Of a stretch of DNA of 64,000 bases, positions 11,701-24,290 are shown piece after piece (within the stretch, counting starts at the first letter, position 1; the number at the start of each line of letters is the position of its first letter). This DNA comes from Chrysoperla carnea (Eukaryota; Arthropoda; Insecta; Neuroptera; Chrysopidae), in contig NC_058340.1 of NCBI RefSeq assembly GCF_905475395.1, forward strand, positions 62,722,181 through 62,786,180, read 5' to 3'. Below the pieces are notes generated by a model. That model did not search any database and was not told where the DNA came from. It saw only the letters and a program-made list of their open reading frames with translations. The position numbers and the translations under genes were made by a program.

Positions 11701-13700
11701 GCCCGCATTATGGAAAATTAATGAATACCAAACCTTAATACAAAGGAATATTTATTGGTTGAGTAGGTTAAAAGAGAATTTATTATGGAATTATTATGGA
11801 TTATAAAGCTACCACTTAAGGACGTTCCCAAAAAAATTAGTGTATGCAAATATTTGAGACTTACGTTTCAAATTTTAAGGGGGGATTCAGTTAGAACTTA
11901 GGCAATTAGACGAAAATTAAGAGTAAAATTTTTCGAAATATGTCATAGTTTTTGAAATATTGATGGCTAAAAATATAGAAAAAATCGCTTAGAAGAAATA
12001 ACACACAAATGCCATTCATTCCATCACTTTCAATGTAATTTATGAGAAACGAGTTCCGCTTGTTATAATTTTCTTTTTAGAAGAATTCGAACAACACATT
12101 CCTAGTTTAAACGTATATTCATATACCTGTTTCTCACTTTTCAATTACAACAATGACGGAACGAACTATTTTTACTTTTTATTAATATTAAAATTTCCTT
12201 TCAATATAATCCATTATTTTTAAATATATGGAATAATTTATTCAATTAACTGCGTTAGTTGTTATTTTGATACCAGTATTATTTTCACTGCAATTTTAAT
12301 GTTCTTATATAACTTTACGGTTTATAATATTACTTTTGCCGTAATGATAACAAGATACATTAACGATAGATATTAACAAAAAGTCTTCACGATATTATGA
12401 TTAATGTAATTGTATTTCTATTTTGATTAAAATTCTATCTCCTCTTTAATTTATTACAACATCCTGTTTATATCCAATACTATAATTAGATAATCAATCG
12501 CTTTCACAAACAAAAATATTATAATTTTTTTTTTCTTTTTTGTAAAATTATTAAAAATTGAAATTTATTTTCGAAGAAGTCCGGAAACCAAAAAGTCCGG
12601 CTTCGAGTCCTGGTTCGAGTGTATTTTTTTCAATTTTCTTTAATTAAAATTACTAGACAAGATATTTGTCAATATTTAGTTTACGCCTGTATGTATCATC
12701 TTACATAAAATATAATCGAATAGTCCATGATGTAAATATCGTATGCATGATTAAAAGTAAACAAAAAAACAATAAACAGAAATTTATTTTGTTTTAAATT
12801 TTACAATTAAAGTACCTTAAATTAAGTATACCTATGATTTCATATCGCTTGAAAGAAATAGATCTTTATTTCTTTCTATTGAAGTTGATTGACTTGGTTT
12901 TTTATTTCTTTATTAAAGTCTTAACTTTTAATTATATGATGTTTTTTTTGCCATTTTCTACGGTCAAACTAACGAAAATTATAAAAATATCCCGTCTATC
13001 AGCAACTTTGCCATAAGATCAATGTTAATTTTCCGTACTTTTGAAGTCATTTATTTAATTAAATAATCCGATAAACCTCCGCTCATATCGTCAGAATTCA
13101 TTTAAACGTATCTAAACTAGATATAAAATAAATTAAACGTTTTACTGCTACCCTACTTCTGCTTACTTAAGCAGAGAACGTAATTAATTAAGTTATTTTT
13201 CTGTGATTGATTTGTTTAGCATGCCGAAGAGATTTCTGGTCCTGAGATATTATTGACGAGATAGTTTTAAGTATTTATGATCTGCTATTATTAAGTATTT
13301 AAGATGTTTAACCAAATAAATTTCAATTAATTAATTTAATTTATTTGATTTATTTATTTATTTAACCTTATTAAACTTTTCTTTACCATTAAGTATTAAT
13401 GCATGGTCAAGGTGTAGGTAATAAATTTGCATTGTCAAGGCATGTTTAATAAATTTAAAATTAAATATGTACCACTTTTAAAAAAATCAATTATAGTGGA
13501 TTCACAATACGCAGAACTGTTAGTACACGATTAGGAGGTCTTACTTTCTCGAAAAACTGTCAACAAATATTATCATTTTAGAAAAATTTTTTCTCCAAAA
13601 TTTACACGGTAAAGTATGATCAAAACTTCTCTTTACGATAGATAAATACTAAAATTATTATTAAAAAAAATTATTTTTCCTTTTAATCCAATATTTTTTA
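8720..13700. other. Upstream flank of CYP4 and gene-free DNA
   Basis: No gene. A TACAGGGTGTC-type repeat end occurs at about 9036, of the same general kind as that at 32573 (TACAGGGTATCCC). A convincing promoter could not be told from AT-rich background. Confidence 0.4.
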
Positions 13701-13760
13701 ATTAACATTGGCGGCGAAAGGACTGCCTTAAAATAAATTAAATTTTTTTTTAAATGCATA

Positions 13761-14680
13761 GAGTTTGTAGTTAATTATGCCAATATTAAATTTTAATATT
13801 TAAAGTTTTGTTTACCGTTTTCAAATCAATTTCCATTGTAGTAAGAAAATCAAAATATATGTATTATTTTAGTGTATAAAAATTATCAGACGTTAATTTT
13901 TTAAACATACAATCTCCGGTGTCCAATTTTCTGTCGAATTAATATAAAACAATTTATTTTAAAATATTCTCAAATGAGCTTCAGAGTATTTATGAAAAAT
14001 TATAGAAACTAAATTATATTAATTTTTTAATAACTAAGTAATTAATCGTTTACTTATTAATTATTCGTTCTTGTGAGAGGTAGGGTGAAAAACTTTGAAA
14101 ACACTATTGATATTTAACAAGTTTTTTCGTTTATTGTTAAAAAAAAACTTTGCTTTTTGTTATATTATACTGCGTGTTTAACTTGTAACGACATTGCGAT
14201 TGCGTTTCTATCGATTATGGTCATATACACTAAAAACTTTTATTTTCAAACTTTCAAAGAATAAAACAAACACATTTAAGTTCCATTATCCTCGAAAAAG
14301 TTAAAAATATAAATTGAACCACTCATGCGCCATCAAATTACGATTTAGTCTAGGATTTCATCAAAATATTTTTGAATTGTAAAAAAAAATTCAAAAATAT
14401 TAAAAAAAAATTTTTTAACTCTTAGTATATTTAATAAAAATATTTTATTGCAAGTTCAAATTTGAATAATGGCATTGTTTTTATTTTAAAAATTAACGAG
14501 ATAATTTCATTTGAGATACAGCTAGCTTGAAGTTTACTTCAACGAACAATCTATTACTAAATACACTAAAATCAAACAATAATTTAAATTATTTTCAACA
14601 ATAATATTATTTATTTAAAAACGGAGAAGCACAGATAAAAAATTAAAATTTAATATTTACATAATTAACTACAAACTCTT
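13761..14680. repeat. Inverted repeat pair, about 40-bp arms 840 bp apart
   Basis: GAGTTTGTAGTTAATTATG with following AATATTAAATTTTAAT at about 13761..13803 recurs as its reverse complement at about 14639..14680, differing at about two positions. It could mark the ends of a DNA element whose right edge borders the 389-bp array. No target duplication was found. Confidence 0.55.
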
Positions 14681-14685
14681 GTTAA

Positions 14686-15850
14686 AGATTGAATCGTAAA
14701 ATATTGATATCACCTTAATTTTATCGCATATCAGATTTTAAAAATAGAAGTAAATTTTGAAATCATCAATCAATTTAAAATTTTTACCAGTTCTTGAAAG
14801 TATAAACGATTATAAAGAAAATGTAATAAAAACGCAGAATAAAGAAAAATTTAAATTTGAAAAAAATGATCGAAATTTTCCAAATTTACGTAAAAATATT
14901 TTTGTTTCTTAGACTAAAACAAAGTTATTATTATTATCTTTTCAGACAAGATAATAATGCCATTTAAATCTGAGAAAATGACATGTTTTCCCATATTTAC
15001 AAAACTCAAAGTATTTAACGAAATTTTCTTTAATTTAATATTAAAAGTGGATTTTCGTTAGTAACTGCCTAAACAGATTGAATCGTAAAATATTGATATC
15101 ACCTTAATTTTATCGCATATCAGATTTTAAAAATAGAAGTAAATTTTGAAATCATCAATCAATTTAAAATTTTTACCAGTTCTTGAAAGTATAAACGATT
15201 ATAAAGAAAATGTAATAAAAACGCAGAATAAAGAAAAATTTAAATTTGAAAAAAATGATCGAAATTTTCCAAATTTACGTAAAAATATTTTTGTTTCTTA
15301 GACTAAAACAAAGTTATTTTCTTTTCAGACAAGATAATAATCCCATTTAAAATTGAGAAAATTACTTCATGGTTAAGGAACTGTTTTGCCTTATTTACAT
15401 TGGTAACTGTCTAAACAATACGAAAAGAAAAATAAATAAAGCTAAATAAATCAATATCGAATATAAATGAAAAATCTTTTTTCAGAAAATATTTTTAAAG
15501 AAAATTTTAAAAACGATCATAAAGAAAATATAATAAAAAACTAGAAAAAAAAAATTAATTTGTAAAAAATGGTCGAAATTTCTCCAAACTTTCGTAAAAA
15601 TATTTTTGTTTCTTTGACTAAAACAAAGTTATTATTATTATCTTTTCAGACAAGATAATAATGCTATTTAAAGCTGAGAAAATTACATGTTTTCCCATAT
15701 TTACAAAACTCAAAGCATTTTATGAAATTTTCTTTAATTTAATATTAAAAGTGGATTTTCGCTAGTAACTGCCTAAATAATACAAAAAGTAAAATAAATA
15801 AAGCTTTGTTATCCGTTAATATCGAATATAAATGAAAAATAATTTTTCAG
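14686..15850 (+). repeat. Tandem array, 389-bp unit, about 2.7 copies
   Basis: A segment beginning GATTGAATCGTAAAATATTG at 14687 repeats at 15076 (period 389), nearly base-for-base for the first 250 bases. A third, more diverged and 5'-shortened unit spans about 15515..15775. Each unit contains ACGTAAAAATATTTTTGTTT (ACG or TCG at its start) and a CTTTTCAGACAAGATAATAA segment. There is no coding frame. The near-identity of units 1 and 2 points to a recent duplication. Confidence 0.85.
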
Positions 15851-16661
15851 AAAATTTTAAATATTCAATTCAACAGAAAATATCGCAATTTTATGAATAA
15901 GTATATTACGAACTTTAACTGTGGTACTCACCGTAATTATTTATATCCAAATTTGGAAAATTAAAATTAAAAAAAAAAAATTTTTAAAACACCAAACTGA
16001 CCAAACAATCTTGTTCTAATCTAATCATTCGAACTAAAAATAAAATACTATTTTGAATGATCTTGCTCGCTAAAATCTATAGATCTCCCCTACCATAACA
16101 TAAATATATGCACATAATAATATGTACCTACAAAGAATAAATAATAACAATTACCAACAAATATTAGATGATTCGTAGGAAAAAAAAAAGCCATATACAT
16201 GTTTTATAGTTTATTTGACTTTTTACGCTTGTCATTACCACCAACCCAATTCTTTTTCAGGTTGTCGCTGTATAAAAAGAAAGCAGATATTATTGATTTG
16301 AAAAGCTGCACAAATTTTGAAAACAAATACTTATTTTCAAACAATATATATACATAAATCTACGATCAGATTTGGTCCCACACACATGCACACGTAAATG
16401 GTTGAGAGGATGTTTAAATATTTTATTACAATCTTTCTAATAGGACATGGCATAGATTTTTTGTTAATTTGTAAAATGTTCTATTGTTGTTACTAAATGG
16501 TCATAATTTTAAAGCAAATTTAATTACTAAATTGTAATAATTCAAAAAATTATCGTTGGTCAAGTGAATTGAGTATTGTGATTTTTTTAGAGGGTGGTTA
16601 TTTAAAAAGTTTCCACAATTTTATTTCGAGAACGGAATAGAAAATGTTAAAACGTCGTGTT

Positions 16662-16725
16662 TTCACGTTTTATGATTTTCTATTCTGTTTTTATTTCGAA
16701 GACGGAATGGAAAATCATAAAACGT
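16662..16725. repeat. Strong short hairpin, about 28-bp stem
   Basis: TTCACGTTTTATGATTTTC with following TATTCTGT pairs with GACGGAATGGAAAATCATAA and AACGTGAAC across a loop of roughly 10 bases. A related direct copy (TTTATTTCGAGAACGGAATA) lies just upstream at 16620..16655. Confidence 0.6.
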
Positions 16726-16743
16726 GAACCTAACCAAAGCTAA

Positions 16744-17569
16744 CCAAAAACAGGGCTGCTATAAGTTTGATTACCTGCCTGTATCTGTCTGTGGCATCGT
16801 AGCTCCTAAACGAATGAACCAATTCTGATTTGTTTCGTTTTGTTGTTTTCGATGTTTCAAGAGCGAGTTTAGGATTGTAAATTTCACTTGTTGTATTTTG
16901 AATTTTTTTTATTTTTTTTTATTTTCATTTTTGGTATCTGATTTCAGCTACTTTCAGGCTATAAATTTTCCACGAAGAAAATTTTTTATCGAAAAGCATA
17001 GCTTTCGTTAAAAATATTTATTCCCATACTATCCTTACGTTTTACAACCATACAAAGAAAATTTTAAACTAACTAAATTCTACAAAAATGTGTAGTTCTA
17101 TTTAGAAAGTTTTATAAGTTTGGAGGAAATAGACACCACAGTTTTGTCTCAATTTGCGCCCACACCGAAAAAATGTTTCAAATAAAAGTTGTTTAATTTT
17201 TTATAAGGAAAATTTTTTACACTTATACTACACTTGAATTATTGTTTTGAATTACCTAATTATTTTACCATTTCACTTTTCGAAATGAATTGAGTCAGGT
17301 TTATTTGACTATTCATTTCCATAGTAATTATTTATAATTATACAAGGAATTTTATATTTATAAGGCATTATACGTCATGCCTTTTCCAAACTGAATCGAT
17401 TTTGAAGATCATCGCCAATTTTTTAGTTTTTTCGGATACCAAACTCTAAGCTCGCACATGAAAAATAGCTAACAGTAATCCGTAAAATTACCTTTCAAAT
17501 GGAACCAAAAAACGATGCTATGCCACACATGGCGGTCAAACTTATAACACCCCTTTTTTAGTTCGGGGG
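16744..17569. mobile_element. TTAA-associated inverted-repeat element, longest copy
   Basis: The right end reads inward as CCCCCGAACTAAAAAAGGGG then TGTTATAAGTTTGACCGCCA and abuts TTAA (17570..17573). The left end keeps a decayed version (GGGCTGCTATAAGTTTGATT, then CTGTCTGTGGCATCGTAG). TTAA targets and CCC-starting ends are characteristic of piggyBac-type elements. No transposase frame is present, so this is a MITE-like derivative. Confidence 0.68.
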
Positions 17570-19268
17570 TTAATAAAGAAGGTAAGATTCAATTTACTCG
17601 CATGGCAAGTCAATGTATTGTTTATTAGTTTTCTTTAAGTCTTGAACAAAGAATAACAATCCAAAACTTGACTTTCAGTTTAGACGGGAATTATAAAAAA
17701 AAATCATGATTTTTGTGTGACGTAATTTATGGATGGCCCCCTTATCTAATGTTGACCCAACCTAGATTCTATCAACAATCTAGTTATTATCCAAAAACAA
17801 AATGTACAACGATACTCTACCGGTGAACGCATCACGCTTCAGCTTTCTTTTCTACCCGGATGGTACTTTATATGTGTATACACTTTTTGTTAATTTTATT
17901 GAAATTTCTAAATTTAAAAGACGTTTTTTTGAAGCTAGAACTTTTAATTAGTTTGCAGCAAAAACTTAGTGTGAAAATAGTTTTTTTTTTCTTTATTTCT
18001 CTGATCATACTTCGCTTTTATGTCTTCTCTATGCAAATTTAAGTAATAAAGATGCTTCTGTAATTATTGGCAATTATCGAATAATTAAAAATTAATTAAT
18101 AGACTTAACGTATAGTTAAGTTGTTTTACGACCATTAATCATTTTAAATCACTCCTTAGAGGCTTGGAAAGATTGACTATACTTACTCAAACGTGTCGAA
18201 ATGTATAAAAACTTTTGAGCAGCAAAGCCTCATCACTAAGGTAATATTTCCCTCTCATAAAATGTATCCAATATTATTAGATGATTTTAATCAACCTCGA
18301 TTTGTATGTCCTGGAATTTTGCAATCAATTTTTCACCGACTTCCACTGAAGCTATCGGGATGAAATTTGGTTCACAAGTTTGGTTCTTGTGGCAATAGTC
18401 GCATAAAGGAATATATAAAATAGCCACTCTTAGGGAGTCCTCAATAACAGCTCCGATTTTGATGATTTTTTTAATCTTTTTTTAAATGTTTCTTTTTATA
18501 TGTTGTTTAAAAGTAGAAACCTTTCAAAGGGGGGAAATGGCAATGTCCCGACTGGTATATTAACGCCTATCTTAAATCGCTAATGATAGAAGTTTGAAAA
18601 AGTTTCGAGAGGATATTGATTTTATACTGAAGGTGTCATTTATGAATTTACAAATCCTCATTTTTGACTGCTCTACTTAACCGATTGTATTTGATTTTCA
18701 AAGAATTAGAGTTCAGCGGAAAAAATTAGAATCCATATTTTATTTTACTAAGTTCAAATACATTTTTTTGTGACAAAAAATCACGCAAAAGTGATTTTTT
18801 TTATATAAGTTGCCCAAATTTCAGATTTGAAATATTGTCGGTAGAAAACTGCACAAAATTTTGGCATTTTGTGCAATTCTAAAAATTGTTTTAAAAACAC
18901 TGTGCATAAGTCTGTATTCTCGGTGAAGATATGACTAAAAATACAATAAATTCCAACTATAGTCCTCGCATAGACGCATACACTTCGCTATTCAATCAAA
19001 ATTAATATGAATCTTATTTACAATATACACAATTTATTAAAATTATTATTAATAATAATAATAAATTTACAATCATAATAAATTTGCTTTTATCACCAAA
19101 TAGGTGTTAACAATGTAATAAAGTCAAAAGTGTTACAATTTTATTTATGGCATTACTGGTACAAAACGAATGCAACGTTATCGAATAACAATAGAAATAC
19201 ACGTAAATCATATTGAAATAGTTACTTTTCATTGCAAATCTTTCTGATATTATTTACGAATGTAAATA

Positions 19269-19766
19269 GGGTATTCCACTATTTTTGAAAAAGTACTTCG
19301 TAGATTTTGCTAATAAAAAGCCACCAAAAATTTATTTCGGAAAAATACACACGCTTTCTTGCCAAAACTTCAATTAAATTTTAAACCTTCTTTAAACTGT
19401 CTAAAACGCGGGCATCCAATTTGATGACGTAATATGGGTATCACTATACGAAATATCACAAGTAAGTTCAGATATATTCATAGACATCTGATTATAATAA
19501 ATATACATACTTATTATCTATGTATATATTATACCGAGCTATCTACACTGAACTAACTGATGGTCTATGATGCATAGCGCTATGACATCACAGCAGGACT
19601 TACCCGCGTTTTAGGTCACGTGATATACAGTTTAAAAATTACGATTTTTAATTTTAATATTTTAAAAGAAAAATGTGCTTTTATGACTCGAAATCAGAAT
19701 ATTGAAGTATATTTTTACATAGATTTTACAAATTTCATGATTTATTTTTGACTAACGATAATACCC
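19269..19766 (-). mobile_element. TA-flanked 500-bp element, copy 1
   Basis: Inverted relative to copies 2 and 3. Its outermost bases GGGTATT are inverted at the two ends, and it is flanked by TA on both sides as in Tc1/mariner-type insertions. The interior matches the other copies over the whole length (for example GGCATCCAATTTGATGACGT and the CACGTGAT segment). There is no coding frame. Confidence 0.78.
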
Positions 19767-21111
19767 TATTATCTGATAGGTTCCATGTCAATTCATCCAA
19801 GTAAAGTTCATCCAGGTCAATTTGTCATCATCTTTTTTTTTTTTTTTTTTTGTCGGAAGTCGGAAAATAAATTACAGGATGATATGATCAGCAGATATAT
19901 GAACAGATATATGATATTCATTACTAAGGTTATATTTTTCCCTCATTTCCCATAGAAAAAATGATATCGAAATATCGATAATGTTTCAAATATAATATTT
20001 TCTAGGAGCTTGTAAAGACCTGGTGATTATTATTTATTATTGATCGTATGCAAGCTCAATTACAAACTCAGAAAGTGAATTTCAAGGCATTCATCAAGTT
20101 GCTATTATTTCTTCTCCACATTTCAGCGTTCAAGTGTAAGAGCAACTTCTTACATTATGGTTCCGGTACCGGAAATTGAACCCGAACGCCTCTTGGATGA
20201 GATAGAGCTTACAAACCCTATACGTATGTCTGTATCACAAAAACGGACAGTTTAGTACATATACTCTATGTAAATCCGTCCTATTTTTGGGACACAGAGT
20301 GTACGTCGCATGTATCCGAACCACGGACTGGTCCGAGTACCAGCCTACGAGATTTTTTTCGAATATTTTCACAATACTTTTTAGTTAAACAGGCCAGGGA
20401 GCAAATTTTAGCGATATTGTTCAAAAATACCGATATGGATGTATTTGCCCATCCCTAGTCTTTGGGTAAGTAATGGGTAAATTAGTATTGTAGCTACGGT
20501 ATTGGGTATGTTTTGTTCAGAAAAAATCTTTATTTTTATCATCGTAAAATGACAGTTGGTCGCACAGAGATAGTAAATATTCTCAGAAACATAACCACTT
20601 GAGAGTATCTATCTAGGTATAGCTGCTATATTATATCTCTCATTAAGTAGATTTAATATAGTAAATAGCTAAAATAAAATGTAAATAAAAACTTTTTGAA
20701 ATTTAATTTTTACCCACTTTCCAAGTCGCCAAGATATCGATGCTGATTAGGTGGTGGGTAATAGGATATCATTTTTAAATTAAGCCACAATTAGTCGCAA
20801 AAAAATTATTACTTAATATAACGATAAAGTAGTAAAATAAAATATACTTTAATTATAGTACTTCTGGAACCAGTGTTAAGCATTAATCAATTAATGCTTT
20901 AAGTAATAAATTTATTAACAAAATTATTGCAATCAAGTCATTGGCATTTAATTTAATTCTACTACAGAATGCATAGTATTACTTATCGTAATAAATTTTA
21001 CGGCGTGGCTTAAGATCCATCTCCGAAATAGAACTAAAGGTTGTTTAATTTTTTTTTTAATGTGTAACATATATGAAGGCAGATCATGCGGGCTGCTGGC
21101 TTGGCGAAACA

Positions 21112-21173
21112 TCCTTCGATAATCAAACTCGAATCACACACGAGCAGATGAGCACTCTACTACTGAACCATCC
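21112..21173 (-). repeat. tRNA-derived sequence, likely SINE head or tRNA pseudogene
   Basis: On the minus strand it reads GGATGGTTCAGTAGTAGAGT, then TGATTCGAGTTTGATTATCG after about 20 bases. TGGTTCAGTAGT resembles a pol III A box and GATTCGAGTTT a B box, at tRNA-like spacing. A full cloverleaf is not formed, so it is not called a tRNA gene. Confidence 0.4.
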
Positions 21174-22250
21174 TGTAAGTATACACACAAGTGAAAGTTA
21201 CAAAATTTTAAAAACAAATTCGGTTTGAAAACAAAACCGATTTTCTTGAAACAGAGACAGGCACCCTGATGAAAATTTATGTTTTCTTTAAAATTTTACC
21301 AGAATCTTTTATTGCTCAGTATAATATATAATTCTAGCCGCTATAGCGGGCATAGAGATTCGCTGTAAGTTTAAATTAAATCACTCAAGCAGCTCATAAT
21401 TATAATTAATGTATTTAAAGCTAAAATTTCATCGACAAACGCAATTAATTATTTTTGAATTAAAATTAAAACTAATAACGCATTATTTATGTCAATAAGC
21501 GAGTTAAATAATTTCTACAAGTTTGGCTGTGGGTGGAAATAATGCCTAATGGTATCAAAAGTGAAAATTGATCGGGCTAATTTTCTTTTTCGACATAAAA
21601 AACCATTTTTACCTAGAATTCAAATGCTAATTATTAAGGCATGAATAAAAAACCATTCGAAACAAAATTTTATTCAGATTTATGAAAAAAAAAACGTATT
21701 TTTACTTTCGTGGATTCCTTCGTGGACAGCCAATATAACCTAACCTAACCTAATCAGTTCTTCTTCTTCACGCACTTAATTTTGTTTACTTATTGTCTCT
21801 TAAAACGAACAAAAATCTGTTATTTGTTTAGATTGATACTATTTTCATAAAATTTAAAAAGACTTTTATATTATTTTTGAAATAATTAATAATTAATAAC
21901 AACAACAATCAATAATTAAAATTTAATTACTGATCCACGAAGAAAATATTAATTATCACTTTTTGAATAACTTTTTGAAGAACATTACCCATAAATTGAT
22001 TTGTTAAGCATATCATCCATCCATCAACCTACAAAAACAGTTTGCTGTAAAATGTAAACGTCGCAAAGCCTCCATATATCCATACATTGTTTTGGAAATT
22101 TTTAACATAATTTTTTTTAAAGAATAAATTTTTTCAGATCAATAAAGATTATCAAATCGTACCCACAGACGTCTGTTTATGCGTCCAAAATTTTTTTCGC
22201 TCGAATTTGATTCAAAACGATACATTCCAAACATAATACTTGTAAAAAAA

Positions 22251-22287
22251 AATTCGTAGCGCAAGAGCTGCGTTAGCTAAACGAATT
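22251..22287. repeat. Hairpin AATTCGTAGCGCA ... CGAATT, copy 1
   Basis: AATTCGTAGCGCA pairs with TGCGTTAGCTAAACGAATT. The same hairpin occurs at 42981..43017, and homology is seen around both, so it is part of a dispersed repeat. Confidence 0.55.
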
Positions 22288-22913
22288 CCCTCAAAAATTA
22301 AAAAAAAAATACGTACTTTTTTGCTTAAAACTGATTTTGTACTTTGGACACTCCACAACCCCTTGTCTATCCGTCGATTTTTCTCATTAACGAACTTGAC
22401 CTTTCAAATATCAAAACCCTTCTTGATACCAAATTTTATTCAAATCGGACTTAAATGGCGACCTCTAGAGAGTTTAAAATTCCATTATCAATACAAAAGC
22501 AAAAGCTCCATTTCCTTCAGTAATTCGCTAAAAATAAAATATCCTTCTTCAGAAATATTTTTGCTATGCTTTTCTATATTCTCAAATCCTTGATGTTTTT
22601 GTATATTATCAAATCGGATGAACTACATTTATAAAGAGGTTGTGTCCCATTTTTGAATCTAAAATATTGTATGCTTTTTTAAGCAATTGTATTAGTTTAT
22701 ATGCGAATTGAGAAGATTGAATGATTTTCACAAATGTATTTTTATGGCAAAAAAATGGTATTTCTGAATTCAAAGGATCTTAAACGTTAAGTTCCTTTCA
22801 AAAATCCTCATCGAATTTACGATTAGTAAACTTCACCTTCATCTCACCATGTCGTACATGAAAGTAACAACAATTCAATAAAAATTAATTAACAAAACTT
22901 CTTTATTCTTTTT

Positions 22914-23410
22914 ATACCATGTATATATGAAATATAAATAGTATATTAAGTTTAGTCCCAAGTTTGTAACGCTTAAAAATATTGATGCTATCTTCTCGTC
23001 TTTTGTCTGTCTGTCCGTCTGTCATCACGATTACTCAAAAACGAAAACAAATATCTAGCTGAAATTTTTAAGGCGTGCTGAAGTCGTAAAAAGTCAGGTC
23101 AAGTTCGTAAATGAGCAACATAGGTCAATTGGGTCTTATAAATCGTTAGAGATAGAACAAAACTTTAAATGTAAAAAATGTTCCTTATAAAAAAATTATC
23201 AACTTTTGTTTGAAACATTTTTTCGTAAACATTACTGTTTACTCGCGAGATCACAAATTATGCGCAAATAGAATAGTATGTATTATATGGGAATATCAGT
23301 TATATACGTGTGACATATATGCATTTATAATGTGATAGAGTAATCAACACTGTCTATACATGGTATTTCAACAATTAACTCAGTCAATTGTTTGTTTTCA
23401 CTTGTTTTAA
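22914..23410 (+). mobile_element. ATACCATG-family repeat, copy at 22.9 kb
   Basis: Starts ATACCATGTATATATGAAAT, contains AAGTTTGTAACGCTTAAAAA, a CTGTCTGTCCGTCTGTC run and GGTCAATTGGGTCTTATAAA. It ends with CTATACATGGTATTTCAACA and AATTAACTCAGTCAATTG. ATACCATGTATA near the start is inverted as TATACATGGTAT near the end. Non-coding. Confidence 0.7.
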
Positions 23411-24290
23411 AGATGAATTAACTTATAAAAAAGATGCGTTGAAAACTCTGGAACTCATAATCGAATTTTCAAATTAAAAAAAAATACTAAACGTATTTAT
23501 CGTGTATTTAAGTGGTAAAATTTAAATTTTCAAGGTTAAAATGTAATTAAAAACTAAATTATGTATCATTTAATAAAGGATACAAAGCATGGGTAGTTTC
23601 AAATGGTTTTTAATAGAATGACATAATTATTAAGATAGGTAGTGTTGTGAAATTACCTACACTGTTATAATATGCATTACGAACTGGGCAGGAAAAAATA
23701 CTAATATTAAGGAAACATTGCGTTCGTGGCTCGCTGATAGAAAGATTTAGGGTACACGGCGGCTACTTCCCAATATCGATCAGATATTTTTTTCTTATAG
23801 GAAAATCGCCCGAACCCAAAAAAGGTTATAATAGAGCTTTGCTAATAGAGTTTAGTGAAATTAGATAAAAAATTTTCATAATTATTAGACATAGAACAAA
23901 TACAATTTTACAAGTATTCGACTTGCAGAAAGCATGATCAACAGTAAAAATTTTAACAAAATTTTTTCCCTACAACGATGAATATTTCACCTTTTTTTTT
24001 TATAATGAATTTTTTTTATAATTTTTAAGTCCTTTATCTGAAAATATAAATTGAGTTGAAAAAAATGTTTCAGAATAAAATTTGTTTGTTTCTAAAAATG
24101 ATGCAATTTTTGTATTCGCATTGGTTTTCTATTTGAATTTAAAAGATGGAAAATATACATTTTCTTGTAATAAATTAAAAATAGGATCTTTGCAAAATTA
24201 ACGTCCAGTGATTGTACTTTGAATTCTTTCTAATATTTCTTATATTATGCTTATTAAAAGCTTTGTTATAGGACAAAGCTTTCAATGGCT

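Larger units (their letters stand above)
17580..22240. other. Gene-free stretch with repeats
   Basis: Apart from the TA-flanked element at 19269 and the tRNA-like piece at 21112, nothing is supported. 18300..18960 and 20150..20360 look like old interspersed repeats (mixed-base stretches with no open frame). Confidence 0.4.

Noticed and set aside
12570..12620. tRNA-like T-arm (GGCTTCGAGTCC)
   Set aside because: No A box, acceptor stem or cloverleaf could be formed around it.
22321..22593. 90-codon plus-strand ORF
   Set aside because: Composition is that of a dispersed repeat (related to 42981..43300); start is not ATG and no domain is visible.
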